NCBI RefSeq assembly: GCF_021401135.1
Contig: NZ_JACBFO010000002.1
Coordinates: 806,001-870,000 of the forward strand
Length of the DNA stretch: 64,000 bases
Origin: Azonexus sp. R2A61
GTDB lineage: Bacteria; Pseudomonadota; Gammaproteobacteria; Burkholderiales; Rhodocyclaceae
Direction of reading: 5' to 3'
The translations under genes were made by a program, and so were the position numbers. How positions within the stretch are numbered: position 1 is the first letter of the stretch; each line of letters opens with the position of its first letter. Shown here piece by piece: positions 36,258-47,714 of the stretch. The notes under the pieces were generated by a model, which had not been told where the DNA came from, did not search any database, and saw only the letters and a program-made list of their open reading frames with translations.

Positions 36258-38126
36258 ATGGCCCAGGCCGAACCCACTCCCCTGCTCGACATCATCACCA
36301 GCCCGGCCGATCTTCGCTCGCTCGACCGCAAGCAACTCAAGCAACTGGCCGACGAACTGCGCAGTTTCCTGATCGATTCGGTCTCGCAAACCGGCGGCCA
36401 CCTGTCGTCGAACCTCGGCACCGTCGAACTGACCATCGCGCTGCATGCCGTATTCGACACGCCGGCCGACCGGCTGGTCTGGGATGTCGGCCACCAGTGC
36501 TACCCGCACAAGGTGCTGACCGGGCGCCGCGGCGGCATGGACCGCCTGCGCATGCGGCACGGCATCGCCGGCTTTCCGAAGCGTTGCGAAAGCGAGTACG
36601 ACACGTTCGGCGTCGGTCATTCCTCGACGTCGATCTCGGCCGCACTCGGCATGGCGCTGGCCGCCAAACACAAGGGCGAAGACCGGCAGGTCGTGGCGAT
36701 CATCGGCGACGGTGCGATGTCGGCCGGCATGGCTTTCGAGGCACTGAACAACGCCGGCGTCGGCGACGCCGACATGCTGGTCATCCTGAACGACAACGAG
36801 ATGTCGATCTCGCCACCGGTCGGCGCACTGAACCACATCCTGACGCGACTGACCTCGAGCAAGACCTACAATGCCGCGCGCAACGCCGGCCGGCACATGC
36901 TCGGCTTCGCCCCGCCGCTGCTCGAACTGGCGCGCCGCGCCGAGGAACACGTCAAGGGCATGATTGCGCCGGGTACGCTGTTCGAGGAATTCGGCTTCCA
37001 CTATTACGGCCCGATCGACGGCCACGACCTCGACGCGCTGATCCCGACACTGGAAAACCTGAAGAAGATCAAGGGGCCGAAGTTCCTGCACGTGATCACC
37101 CGCAAGGGCCATGGCTACAAATTGGCCGAGGCCGATCCGGTGCTCTACCACGGCGTCGGCAAATTTTCGGCAGAAGAAGGCATCCAGACCGCCGGCAAGG
37201 CTGGCGGCAAGCTGACCTATACCCAGGTCTTCGGCGACTGGCTGTGCGACCAGGCCAGAGCGGACAGCCGGCTGATCGCCATCACCCCGGCGATGCGCGA
37301 AGGCTCTGGCATGGTCCGCTTCGCTCAGGAACACCCTGAACGCTACTTCGATGTCGGTATCGCCGAACAGCACGCCGTGACTTTCGCCGCCGGGCTCGCC
37401 TGCGAAGGCCTGAAACCGGTTGTCGCGATCTACTCGACCTTCCTGCAACGCGCCTACGACCAGTTGATCCACGACGTCGCCCTGCAGAATTTACCGGTCG
37501 TTTTCGCTGTCGACCGTGGCGGCCTGGTCGGCGCCGACGGCCCGACCCATCATGGGACCTTCGACCTGTCGTTTGCCACCTGCATTCCGAATCTCGTGGT
37601 GATGGCACCGGCCGACGAAGCCGAATGCCGGCGCATGCTGTCGACCGCCTACGGCCTCGACGGCCCGAGCCTGGTCCGCTACCCGCGCGGCGCCGGCACC
37701 GGCGCGCTGCCATCGACCCAGCTCGACACGCTGCCGGTCGGCCGGGCCGAAGTGCTGCGCCAGGGGCGCAACATCGCCCTGCTCGCCTTCGGCAGCCTGG
37801 TGCCTGCCGCACGGGCAGCAGGCGAAGTGCTTGACGCCACCGTCGTGAACATGCGCTTCGTCAAGCCGCTCGATATCGACCTGATCGTCGAACTGGCCGG
37901 GAACCATTCGCTGCTGGTCAGCATCGAAGAGAACGCCGTGATCGGCGGCGCCGGTTCGGAAATCGAACGGGTGCTCGGCGAGCGCGGGTTGAACGTGGCC
38001 GTGCTGCGTCTCGGCCTGCCGGATCGCTTCGTCGATCATGGCGAACAGGGTCAGCTCCTCGCCGAGCTGGGCCTCGACAAGGATGGTATCGTGCGCAGCG
38101 TGCGCGAATGCCTGCCCCAACCATAA
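36258..38126 (+). CDS. dxs: 1-deoxy-D-xylulose-5-phosphate synthase
   Basis: A 622-residue thiamine-diphosphate enzyme, the first step of the MEP pathway, which joins pyruvate and glyceraldehyde-3-phosphate. The ThDP site [15 protein letters not shown] and N-D-N-E-M-S-I, then [15 protein letters not shown] are all present. It starts two bases after ispA and ends 17 bases before folE2. Confidence 0.97.
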   Translation: MAQAEPTPLLDIITSPADLRSLDRKQLKQLADELRSFLIDSVSQTGGHLSSNLGTVELTIALHAVFDTPADRLVWDVGHQCYPHKVLTGRRGGMDRLRMRHGIAGFPKRCESEYDTFGVGHSSTSISAALGMALAAKHKGEDRQVVAIIGDGAMSAGMAFEALNNAGVGDADMLVILNDNEMSISPPVGALNHILTRLTSSKTYNAARNAGRHMLGFAPPLLELARRAEEHVKGMIAPGTLFEEFGFHYYGPIDGHDLDALIPTLENLKKIKGPKFLHVITRKGHGYKLAEADPVLYHGVGKFSAEEGIQTAGKAGGKLTYTQVFGDWLCDQARADSRLIAITPAMREGSGMVRFAQEHPERYFDVGIAEQHAVTFAAGLACEGLKPVVAIYSTFLQRAYDQLIHDVALQNLPVVFAVDRGGLVGADGPTHHGTFDLSFATCIPNLVVMAPADEAECRRMLSTAYGLDGPSLVRYPRGAGTGALPSTQLDTLPVGRAEVLRQGRNIALLAFGSLVPAARAAGEVLDATVVNMRFVKPLDIDLIVELAGNHSLLVSIEENAVIGGAGSEIERVLGERGLNVAVLRLGLPDRFVDHGEQGQLLAELGLDKDGIVRSVRECLPQP

Positions 38127-38143
38127 CCCCGACAGAACAGCCC

Positions 38144-38938
38144 ATGACCACCAGCCCCATCCCTGACGTCCAGAGTTCCGCCGACACGCGCCAGATCGCG
38201 ATCAACAAGGTCGGCATCAAGGCCATCCGCCACCCGATCAAGGTCCGCGACAAATCCGAAGGCATCCAGCACACCATCGCCATGTTCAACATGTACGTCG
38301 GTCTGCCGCACAACTTCAAGGGCACCCACATGTCGCGCTTCGTCGAGATCCTGAACTCGCACGAGCGCGAAATCTCGGTCGAGAACTTCCCGGCCATGCT
38401 GCAGGACATGCTCGTCCGTCTGGAGGCGCAGACCGGTCATATCGAGATGAATTTCCCCTACTTCATCAACAAGACCGCACCGGTTTCGGGGGTGCAGAGC
38501 CTGCTCGACTATGACGTCACTTTCATCGGCGACATCGTCGACGGTCGCGTCGATGTCGCGGTCAAGGTCGTCGTGCCGGTCACCAGCCTGTGCCCGTGCT
38601 CGAAGAAGATTTCCGAACGCGGCGCCCACAACCAGCGCTCGCACGTCACCGTCACGGCGCGCACCAACGACTTCATGTGGATCGAGGAATTGGTCCAGCT
38701 GGTCGAATCCGAAGCCTCCTGCGAACTGTTCGGCCTGCTCAAGCGCCCGGACGAGAAGTACGTCACCGAACGCGCCTACGACAACCCGAAGTTCGTCGAA
38801 GACATGGTGCGCGACGTCGCCGCCCGCCTCAACGCCGAAGCACGCATCGATGCTTACGTGGTCGAATCGGAGAATTTCGAGTCGATCCACAATCACTCCG
38901 CCTACGCGCTGATCGAGCGCGACAAGCGTCAAGGCTGA
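38144..38938 (+). CDS. folE2: GTP cyclohydrolase I type IB
   Basis: A 264-residue FolE2 (GCYH-IB), a metal-flexible enzyme that opens GTP to make 7,8-dihydroneopterin triphosphate for folate, or queuosine precursors. The block [11 protein letters not shown] and G-A-H-N-Q-R-S-H-V are the active-site signatures. It is the final gene of xseB-ispA-dxs-folE2. Confidence 0.96.
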   Translation: MTTSPIPDVQSSADTRQIAINKVGIKAIRHPIKVRDKSEGIQHTIAMFNMYVGLPHNFKGTHMSRFVEILNSHEREISVENFPAMLQDMLVRLEAQTGHIEMNFPYFINKTAPVSGVQSLLDYDVTFIGDIVDGRVDVAVKVVVPVTSLCPCSKKISERGAHNQRSHVTVTARTNDFMWIEELVQLVESEASCELFGLLKRPDEKYVTERAYDNPKFVEDMVRDVAARLNAEARIDAYVVESENFESIHNHSAYALIERDKRQG

Positions 38939-38942
38939 AAAA

Positions 38943-38978
38943 TTGCCGATGGCTGCGGTCGACCGCAGGCATCGGCAA
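38943..38978. repeat. GTCGAC palindrome inside a large inverted repeat
   Basis: The perfect palindrome TGCGGTCGACCGCA (38954-38967) is the core of an almost perfect inverted repeat with outer arms TTGCCGAT and ATCGGCAA. It lies directly after the folE2 stop and is followed by an A-rich run, so it may work as a hairpin terminator. Confidence 0.7.
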
Positions 38979-38994
38979 AAAACGGCAATAAAAA

Positions 38995-39016
38995 ACGGGG
39001 CGCCTGAGCGCCCCGT
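38995..39016. terminator. Rho-independent terminator downstream of rplS and folE2
   Basis: ACGGGGCGC (38995-39003) and GCGCCCCGT (39008-39016) pair around a CTGA loop. On the minus strand the hairpin is followed by a T-rich run, matching rplS termination. Confidence 0.85.
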
Positions 39017-39042
39017 CTGCATTGGGTAAATGCAAAAACCGA

Positions 39043-39417
39043 TTACGCGGTAGCGACCTTCTTGGCCGGCAGCTTTTCCTTGATACGGGCGGACTTGCCG
39101 GAACGCTCGCGCAGGTAGTACAGCTTGGCACGACGCACATCGCCGCGACGCTTGACTTCGATCGAAGCCACCAGCGGGGAATAGGTCTGGAAAGTACGCT
39201 CGACGCCTTCGCCCGACGAAATCTTGCGGACGATGAAAGCCGAATTCAGGCCGCGGTTACGCTTGGCGATGACGACGCCTTCGTAAGCCTGCAGACGCTC
39301 GCGGTTACCTTCCTTGACCTTCACCTGGACGACGACGGTGTCGCCCGGCGCAAATTCGGGAATGGTCTTGCCGAGGCGGGCGATTTCTTCCTGCTCGAGT
39401 TGTTGAATCAGGTTCAT
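39043..39417 (-). CDS. rplS: 50S ribosomal protein L19
   Basis: A 124-residue L19, with [13 protein letters not shown] and [10 protein letters not shown]. It lies at the 30S-50S interface. Last gene of rpsP-rimM-trmD-rplS. Confidence 0.97.
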   Translation of the reverse strand: MNLIQQLEQEEIARLGKTIPEFAPGDTVVVQVKVKEGNRERLQAYEGVVIAKRNRGLNSAFIVRKISSGEGVERTFQTYSPLVASIEVKRRGDVRRAKLYYLRERSGKSARIKEKLPAKKVATA

Positions 39418-39439
39418 GTGAGATCCTTGTTGTAAAAAA

Positions 39440-40216
39440 TTACTCACCGCATTGCTCCTCTCCGGCGATTTCCGTGAGGAGTTGCGTCTCTTCCGCAGTC
39501 AGACTGCGTTGCGCCAGCCATTCAGCAAACAGCTCCGGACGACGCCTCCGGGTCCGCAGCAGCGACTGTTTCAGTCGCCACCGGCGAATTCTCTTGTGAT
39601 CGCCGGACATCAACGCATCCGGCACACCTTGTCCTTCATACACTTCGGGCCGCGTGTAGTGCGGGCAATCGAGCAAACCCGTCACGAACGAGTCCTCCAC
39701 CGCCGACGCCGCATCGCCCAGCACACCCGGCAACTGGCGGACGACGGCATCGATCAGCACCATCGCCGGCAGTTCGCCGCCGGACAACACGAAATCCCCG
39801 ATCGAAATCTCTTCATCGACGCAGCGCTCGATCAAACGCTCGTCGATTCCTTCATAACGGCCGCAGAGCAGGATCAGCCCCTCTCCGCCTTCCGCCAGAC
39901 GCATGACCCGTTCATGGGTCAGCGGCGCCCCCTGCGGCGACAGGTAGATCACCCGACTGGCCGCGATACCGGCTTCGCGCTGCGCAACCCGTGCCGCGGC
40001 GATCGCCTTTTCCAGCGGCGCAGCCTGCATCACCATGCCCGGCCCACCACCAAACGGCCGGTCATCGACCCGACGCCAGGCATTGTCGGCAAAATCGCGC
40101 GGATTCCACGCCTGCCAGTGCCAATGCCCTTCTTCCAGTGCCCGGCGGGTAATCCCGCTGTGCGTGACGGCCTCGAACATTTCCGGGAACAGCGTCACGC
40201 CGTCGAAACGAATCAC
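39440..40216 (-). CDS. trmD: tRNA (guanine-N1)-methyltransferase
   Basis: A 258-residue SPOUT-fold enzyme that methylates G37 of tRNAs to prevent frameshifting. Knot motifs [11 protein letters not shown] and [12 protein letters not shown] are intact. It starts with GTG at 40216 overlapping the rimM stop (GTGA). Confidence 0.96.
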   Translation of the reverse strand: MIRFDGVTLFPEMFEAVTHSGITRRALEEGHWHWQAWNPRDFADNAWRRVDDRPFGGGPGMVMQAAPLEKAIAAARVAQREAGIAASRVIYLSPQGAPLTHERVMRLAEGGEGLILLCGRYEGIDERLIERCVDEEISIGDFVLSGGELPAMVLIDAVVRQLPGVLGDAASAVEDSFVTGLLDCPHYTRPEVYEGQGVPDALMSGDHKRIRRWRLKQSLLRTRRRRPELFAEWLAQRSLTAEETQLLTEIAGEEQCGE

Positions 40217-40725
40217 CAGTCGCTGCCCCAGTCCACACGAATCTGCCGCGCCGCGGTGTCGACCGCAAGAACGACCGCATCGACAAAAGGCAACAGCCGC
40301 TCCTGACCGTCCTTCCCAACGACGCGTAATACGTCATTGGCACCGGTTTCGATCAATCCGGCCACAATGCCGAGATCGTCGCCGGCTTCATTGAGCACCG
40401 CCAAACCGATCAGATCAGCCCAGTAGTACTCGTTTTCGCCGGTTGCCGGCAACTGCTCGCGCATCACGCCAACCAGCAAGCCTTTCATGGCCTCGGCCGC
40501 CGTCCGGTCGGTGACGTCATCAAACGCCACCACCAGACCGTCGCCATGCGTCTTCAGACCATTCAGTCGGATTTCGCGCCAGGGGCCATCTTCCCGACCG
40601 ATCTGCCAGACCGGGATCGTTTTCCAGTTCAGCGGATCGTCCCCGAAGGGATGCAACTTGATCCAGCCACGTATTCCGTAAGGGTCGGCAAGCCGACCGA
40701 GAACGACGATATCGCTGCTGGACAA
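40213..40725 (-). CDS. rimM: Ribosome maturation factor RimM
   Basis: A 170-residue RimM with the N-terminal [17 protein letters not shown] and the PRC-barrel Y-Y-W-A-D-L-I-G-L. It helps 16S rRNA 3' domain maturation. No ATG or GTG lies near the start; the TTG at 40725 fits, ten bases after the rpsP stop. The frame also reads upstream into rpsP, which is spurious. Confidence 0.92.
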   Translation of the reverse strand: MSSSDIVVLGRLADPYGIRGWIKLHPFGDDPLNWKTIPVWQIGREDGPWREIRLNGLKTHGDGLVVAFDDVTDRTAAEAMKGLLVGVMREQLPATGENEYYWADLIGLAVLNEAGDDLGIVAGLIETGANDVLRVVGKDGQERLLPFVDAVVLAVDTAARQIRVDWGSDW

Positions 40726-40735
40726 ACGATGAATC

Positions 40736-40990
40736 TCAGGCAGCAACGGCCTTGGCGTTCTGCTTGACCAGACGGGCAGCAGTCGGCGACAGCTGGGCGC
40801 CGTTTTCCAGCCAGTAAGCCAGGCGGTCGCCAGCGATACGCAGGCTTTCGGCAGCACCGGAGGCAACCGGGTTGTAGAAGCCGATACGCTCGACGAAACG
40901 GCCATCGCGACGGTTACGGGAGTCGGTCACGACCAAGTTGTAGAACGGGCGCTTCTTGGCGCCGCCACGTGCCAGACGGATAACAACCAT
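40736..40990 (-). CDS. rpsP: 30S ribosomal protein S16
   Basis: An 84-residue S16: [20 protein letters not shown] and [12 protein letters not shown]. First gene of the rpsP-rimM-trmD-rplS operon, with a promoter-like TATAAT upstream. Confidence 0.97.
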   Translation of the reverse strand: MVVIRLARGGAKKRPFYNLVVTDSRNRRDGRFVERIGFYNPVASGAAESLRIAGDRLAYWLENGAQLSPTAARLVKQNAKAVAA

Positions 40991-41025
40991 GTGAATACTT
41001 TCGTTAGCTGGAAAAAAGACGTGGG

Positions 41026-41031
41026 ATTATA
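41026..41031 (-). promoter_or_regulatory. Probable -10 element for rpsP operon
   Basis: A consensus TATAAT on the minus strand 36 bases before the rpsP ATG. The -35 partner (CTTGTT near 41048-41053, 16-base spacing) is weak. Confidence 0.5.
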
Positions 41032-41140
41032 TCTTTTTGTCGATGAAAAACAAGCCACTGACAACCGGAAAGCCATTCATCGGACGATTGCCACCGCCTC
41101 CCGGTATTTTGGTAAAAATTTGTTATGCTGCGGAACAGCA

Positions 41141-42643
41141 ATGGAAAACCTCGCTTCCCCCCCTCCGGCTTCCGCCAATGAAAACAGCGTCAAGCGCATT
41201 CTCGAATGGCTTGCCCTGGCCCACGGCCGCGCCACGGAAGATGCCGAAGGCTTGCTGCAGCAGATCCTTGACCTGCGCGGCGCAGCCGTTCCGCTGACCC
41301 AACGCGTCAAACTGCTCGACCTGCTTTACGCGCACGCCGACAGCATCGTACAAGGCGAACTGCCAAGGTTGCGCGATCTGTCGCTGCCGATCTCGCGCAA
41401 GACTCGCACCCGCACCCGCCTGCTGCTCGACCTGCTGGAAACGCTCGCCCAGGATTACTTCAACAATCTGGCCGGCTTGTTCGACCCGACCGGCAAGGCC
41501 ATGGGCAGCGTTCCACAGGCCTCGCTACGGCGTGCGACACTCTCCCTTTCCTGGCAGATTCGCATCCATCATCTGGTCGCCTCCCCTCCCCGGCCCGGGC
41601 TCTGGCAACAGTTGCACGCAGCCTATCGCACGGCACGCCGACTCGGCGTGACACAGATTCCCGGCCCGCGCGACGGCGCCAGCATCGAACACCTGTACAT
41701 CCATGCCCTGCTGACAGCCATTGCCCAACCCGCATCGTTTTCATCGGACGAACTGGAGTTCATCCATCACTACGTCGAGCATGCGATTTCACCGCCGGCG
41801 TTGAGCGAACACCCGTCGGGCGATGCAGACAGCCTGTTTTGGATCGACCTCGACCGCGACTTTCCGGCACATGCGCTGATCCGTCGCAATCCGGGCAGCG
41901 ATATCGCCCCGCTGTACTTTTCCTGCGGCGACGCCGCCCAACAGGCAGCCGTGCATCGCCAGGCCATTCGTGCCGGCCAGTCCGCCGCATCGCTCGGCTT
42001 GCCGGATTTTGCCGACAGCCATGCCGGCCAGGGAATTCTCCAGCGACTGGAGTCGCTGTGGGGCAAACCTTCGAAACGAAAATTTCCCCGCCGCCGGCAA
42101 TCCTACCGGGCCAACCTCTGCTCCGGACTGGACAAGCTGTGGTACCTGCTCAAGAAACCGGATGCGGAGCTCGAGGGCAGCGAATGGATGGTGATCAACG
42201 AAAGCCCGGAGGGTTTCGCACTGATGCACATGTCCGGCGACACCCAGGATTTGCGCGTCGGCGACATCGTCGCACTGAAGCCGCACCGCGAACTCGAAAC
42301 ACCAACCTGGCACGTATGCATCATCCGCTGGGCCATCTCGGAAAACCCGGAGCACATCGAGCTCGGCCTCCAATTGCTCGCGGCCCGGGCCGTTTCGGCA
42401 GAAATCGTCCAACCCTCGGAAACACCGGGCAACCGTTACAGCGCACTCATCCTGCCCGAAGCCCCGCCTGTCCGCCCGCATCAGGCGTTGCTGCTACGTC
42501 CCGGCCTGATCAAGGAAAAGAAGGGGCGGATCGTCGTGCTGATCGAAAGGGACAACCTGGAAGTCCGTGAAATGCAGGCAACCAGCCTGGACGAGCAAAC
42601 CTCGGCCATTGAAATTTTCACCGTCCAACCGGACGAAAACTGA
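41141..42643 (+). CDS. Hypothetical protein with PilZ-like C-terminal region
   Basis: A 500-residue soluble protein. Residues 1-310 are largely helical and unfamiliar. The C-terminal third holds a PilZ-like pattern: an arginine-rich R-R-R-Q-S-Y-R before N-L-C-S-G, then N-E-S-P-E-G-F-A-L, a V-G-D-I-V-A-L strand and I-I-R-W-A-I with E-L-G-L-Q-L-L. PilZ domains bind cyclic di-GMP through R-x-x-x-R and D/N-x-S-x-x-G; both are only approximately matched here. A c-di-GMP role is therefore an inference. The ATG at 41141 follows a TATGCT-like box; the longer frame upstream is not supported. Confidence 0.6.
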   Translation: MENLASPPPASANENSVKRILEWLALAHGRATEDAEGLLQQILDLRGAAVPLTQRVKLLDLLYAHADSIVQGELPRLRDLSLPISRKTRTRTRLLLDLLETLAQDYFNNLAGLFDPTGKAMGSVPQASLRRATLSLSWQIRIHHLVASPPRPGLWQQLHAAYRTARRLGVTQIPGPRDGASIEHLYIHALLTAIAQPASFSSDELEFIHHYVEHAISPPALSEHPSGDADSLFWIDLDRDFPAHALIRRNPGSDIAPLYFSCGDAAQQAAVHRQAIRAGQSAASLGLPDFADSHAGQGILQRLESLWGKPSKRKFPRRRQSYRANLCSGLDKLWYLLKKPDAELEGSEWMVINESPEGFALMHMSGDTQDLRVGDIVALKPHRELETPTWHVCIIRWAISENPEHIELGLQLLAARAVSAEIVQPSETPGNRYSALILPEAPPVRPHQALLLRPGLIKEKKGRIVVLIERDNLEVREMQATSLDEQTSAIEIFTVQPDEN

Positions 42644-43625
<982 letters not shown>

Positions 43626-43641
<16 letters not shown>

Positions 43642-43658
43642 CGACTGAGCGGTTTTTT
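43626..43658. terminator. Bidirectional terminator between DUF2069 and leuA
   Basis: AAAAAACCGC (43626-43635) and GCGGTTTTTT (43649-43658), with T-tracts on both strands; it separates convergent genes. Confidence 0.88.
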
Positions 43659-43675
43659 CCGGGTAATCCGACGAA

Positions 43676-45217
43676 TCAGACGTCGCCTTGCGCCCTCACC
43701 TTGTCCAGGGTCGTTTGCAGCTTGTTCAGCGCATTCAGGTAGGAACGCGCCGAAGCGATGACGATGTCCGTATCGGCACCATTGCCGTTGACGATGCGCC
43801 CCCCCTTGGAGAGGCGCGTCGTCACTTCACCCTGCGCATCGGTGCCGGTGGTGATCGCATTGACCGAATAGAGCAACAGTTCGGCACCGCTGCCGGCGAT
43901 GCTTTCGATCGCCTTGAAGGTGGCATCGACCGGTCCGCCGCCTTCGGCCTCGGCCTTCTGCTCGATGCCACCGACGTTCAGGATCACCGACGCACGTGGC
44001 ATCTCGCCGGTCTCCGAGGTCACCCGCGAATAAACCAGCTTGTAATGCTCCTGTTCCGGTGTCACGACCTCGTCGGAGACCAGTGCGTGCAAATCTTCGT
44101 CGAAGATTTCGTGCTTCTTGTCGGCCAGTTCCTTGAAACGGGCAAACGCGGCATTGAGCGCCTCGTCGCTATCGAGTTCGATACCCAGTTCCTGCAGGCG
44201 GGTCTTGAAGGCATTGCGCCCGGAATGCTTGCCCAGCACCAGTTTGTTCTGTGTCCAGCCGACATCCTGGGCACGCATGATTTCGTAAGTCTCGCGATGC
44301 TTGAGCACGCCGTCCTGGTGAATGCCGGACTCGTGCGCGAAAGCGTTCGCCCCGACTACCGCCTTGTTCGGCTGCACCGGGTAACCGGTGATCTGCGAAA
44401 CCAGCTTGGAAGCGGGCACGATCTGCGTGGTATCGATGCGGGTTTCGACCGGAAAAATATCCGGACGGGTACGCACGGCCATGACGATTTCCTCAAGGGC
44501 CGCGTTACCGGCCCGCTCACCAAGGCCATTGATGGTGCATTCGACCTGACGGGCACCGGCCAGCACGGCGGCCAGCGAATTCGACACCGCCAGCCCGAGG
44601 TCATTGTGACAATGTACCGACCACACCACCTTGTCCGAATTCGGCACCCGCTCAATCAGGCGGCGCATGGTTTCGGCATACTGAAAGGGGATCGCATAAC
44701 CGACGGTATCCGGAACATTGATCGTCCTGGCACCAGCCTTGATCACCGCCTCGAATACACGACACAGGAAATCAAGATCGGAGCGACCGGCATCCTCCGC
44801 CGAAAACTCGACATCGTCGGTGTATTGCCGCGCCCAGCCAATCGCCTTGACGGCCTGATCGACAACCTGATCCGGCGTCATGCGCAGCTTCTTCTCCATG
44901 TGAATCGGGGATGTCGCAATGAAGGTATGGATCCGTCCCGAAGCCGCAGGGCGAATCGCTTCGCCGGCCTTCGCTATATCGTTCTCGTTGGCTCGTGCCA
45001 ACGAACAGACGGTGGATTCGCGAATCGCCTGAGAGATCGCTTGAATCGACTCGAAATCCCCCGGCGATGCGGCGGCAAACCCCGCCTCGATGACGTCGAC
45101 CCGCATTTTCTCGAGTTGTCGGGCAACCCGGATCTTCTCCTCACGGGTCATCGAAGCGCCCGGACTTTGCTCGCCGTCGCGCAGGGTGGTATCAAAGATG
45201 ACGAGATGCTGTTGCAT
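43676..45217 (-). CDS. leuA: 2-isopropylmalate synthase
   Basis: A 513-residue LeuA type 1. N-terminal TIM barrel: [13 protein letters not shown] and H-C-H-N-D-L-G. C-terminal regulatory domain for leucine feedback (about 390-500) ends in the full length expected. It condenses acetyl-CoA and 2-oxoisovalerate, the first step to leucine. It is 15 bases downstream of pssA. Confidence 0.97.
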   Translation of the reverse strand: MQQHLVIFDTTLRDGEQSPGASMTREEKIRVARQLEKMRVDVIEAGFAAASPGDFESIQAISQAIRESTVCSLARANENDIAKAGEAIRPAASGRIHTFIATSPIHMEKKLRMTPDQVVDQAVKAIGWARQYTDDVEFSAEDAGRSDLDFLCRVFEAVIKAGARTINVPDTVGYAIPFQYAETMRRLIERVPNSDKVVWSVHCHNDLGLAVSNSLAAVLAGARQVECTINGLGERAGNAALEEIVMAVRTRPDIFPVETRIDTTQIVPASKLVSQITGYPVQPNKAVVGANAFAHESGIHQDGVLKHRETYEIMRAQDVGWTQNKLVLGKHSGRNAFKTRLQELGIELDSDEALNAAFARFKELADKKHEIFDEDLHALVSDEVVTPEQEHYKLVYSRVTSETGEMPRASVILNVGGIEQKAEAEGGGPVDATFKAIESIAGSGAELLLYSVNAITTGTDAQGEVTTRLSKGGRIVNGNGADTDIVIASARSYLNALNKLQTTLDKVRAQGDV

Positions 45218-45232
45218 GGAAAACTCCGGAAT

Positions 45233-45985
45233 TCAGATGCTTTTACGCTTGATCAGTCCGATGGCGGCGATCACGTAACCCGACAGGCCATAGACCACAA
45301 AAAAAGCGAACAGCGCGATTTCGGGGCTGTAGGCGATCAACGCAAAGCCGAGGGCAATCGCTGCAATCACGAAGAAAGGTACGCTCTTCTTCAGATTGAC
45401 GTCCTTGAAGCTGTAATAGCGAATATTGGAAATCATCGTCAGCCCGGCGAATACGGTCAGTACGCAGGCCAGCCAACGGACGTCACTGCCCGGCACGTCC
45501 GCCAGGATCATCACCCAAACCAGACCGGCAACCAGTGCAGCGGCAGCCGGCGACGGCAAGCCCTGGAAGAAACGCTTGTCGACCACTTCCAGGGTGGTAT
45601 TGAAGCGCGCCAGACGCAGGGCGGCACCGGCGCAATAGATAAAGGCAGCGATCCAGCCCAGGCGCCCCAGATCGCGCAAGGCCCATTCGTACATGACCAG
45701 CGCGGGGGCGGCGCCAAAACTGACCATGTCGGATAGCGAATCGTACTCGGCGCCGAAAGCCGACTGGGTATTGGTCAGGCGGGCAACGCGGCCATCCAGG
45801 CCATCAAGCACCATGGCGATGAAGATGGCCATCGCGGCGCGTTCGAAATCACCCTGCATCGCCTGGACGATGGCGAAAAATCCGGCGAACAGGGCTGCCG
45901 TCGTGAAGAGGTTGGGCAGGACATAAATGCCGCGCCGCTTGACCTCGGGATTGAACAGGGCTTTGCGGGGTTTCAGTTCAGTCAT
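45233..45985 (-). CDS. pssA: CDP-diacylglycerol-serine O-phosphatidyltransferase
   Basis: A 250-residue inner-membrane CDP-alcohol phosphatidyltransferase that makes phosphatidylserine. The catalytic motif reads D-G-L-D-G-R-V-A-R followed by G-A-E-Y-D-S-L-S-D. About eight hydrophobic segments are seen. The psd gene that completes phosphatidylethanolamine synthesis is not next to it here. Confidence 0.95.
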   Translation of the reverse strand: MTELKPRKALFNPEVKRRGIYVLPNLFTTAALFAGFFAIVQAMQGDFERAAMAIFIAMVLDGLDGRVARLTNTQSAFGAEYDSLSDMVSFGAAPALVMYEWALRDLGRLGWIAAFIYCAGAALRLARFNTTLEVVDKRFFQGLPSPAAAALVAGLVWVMILADVPGSDVRWLACVLTVFAGLTMISNIRYYSFKDVNLKKSVPFFVIAAIALGFALIAYSPEIALFAFFVVYGLSGYVIAAIGLIKRKSI

Positions 45986-46045
45986 GGGTAACAGCGATGA
46001 TCCGGAACAGCCGAAGGATACACCCGGCCGAAGCCTATAAATGAC

Positions 46046-46148
46046 TTGGGCGGTGCAGTCTCCTACACCGCCCAAAGCGAAGGTAGCGCTAGGCGCGCTC
46101 GCGCAGACAGTACGTCAGTACGGCAAGCGGGCGCAATGAGGCGCTACC
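46046..46148. repeat. Two adjacent inverted repeats between ilvC and pssA
   Basis: A hairpin with ten-base arms TTGGGCGGTG (46046-46055) and CACCGCCCAA (46066-46075) is followed by a 67-base element bounded by GGTAGCGC (46082-46089) and GCGCTACC (46141-46148) with an inner GTACGTCAGTAC-like palindrome. No T-tract follows either one, so they look more like a dispersed palindromic repeat than a simple terminator. Confidence 0.65.
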
Positions 46149-46163
46149 GAGCCAGCGACCGGC

Positions 46164-47204
<1,041 letters not shown>

Positions 47205-47696
47205 TTAGACTTTGAGAATGCGATCGCCACGGCCAATGCCGCAGACACCGGTACGCACGGTTTCGAGAATCAGGCCGGCATCGAGCGCGGCAATGAACGA
47301 ATCGAGCTTGGCACTCGATCCGGTCAACTCGATCACGTAGGTCGATTCCGTGACATCAATGATGCGGCCACGGAAGATATCGGCCATCCGTTTCATTTCC
47401 TCGCGATCCTTGCCCGTCGCCCGAACCTTGATCAACATCAGTTCGCGCTCGGTATGAGCCGCTTCGGAAAGGTCAACCACCTTGACCACATCGACCAGCT
47501 TGTTGAGTTGCTTGGTGATCTGCTCGAGTACCTCGTCCGAGCCCCGGGTCAGGATGGTCATGCGCGACAGCGACGCGTCCTCGGTCGGCGCGACGGTCAG
47601 CGATTCAATGTTGTAACCGCGCGCCGAGAACAGGCCGGCAACGCGGGAAAGTGCACCCGATTCGTTTTCGATCAGGATGGAAATGATGTGACGCAT
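47205..47696 (-). CDS. ilvH: Acetolactate synthase small (regulatory) subunit
   Basis: A 163-residue regulatory subunit with an N-terminal ACT domain (N-E-S-G-A-L-S-R-V-A-G-L-F-S-A-R-G-Y-N-I-E-S-L), binding valine for feedback control. It lies between ilvI and ilvC. Confidence 0.96.
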   Translation of the reverse strand: MRHIISILIENESGALSRVAGLFSARGYNIESLTVAPTEDASLSRMTILTRGSDEVLEQITKQLNKLVDVVKVVDLSEAAHTERELMLIKVRATGKDREEMKRMADIFRGRIIDVTESTYVIELTGSSAKLDSFIAALDAGLILETVRTGVCGIGRGDRILKV

Positions 47697-47714
47697 ATGC
47701 TTTTCCTCCCCCGC

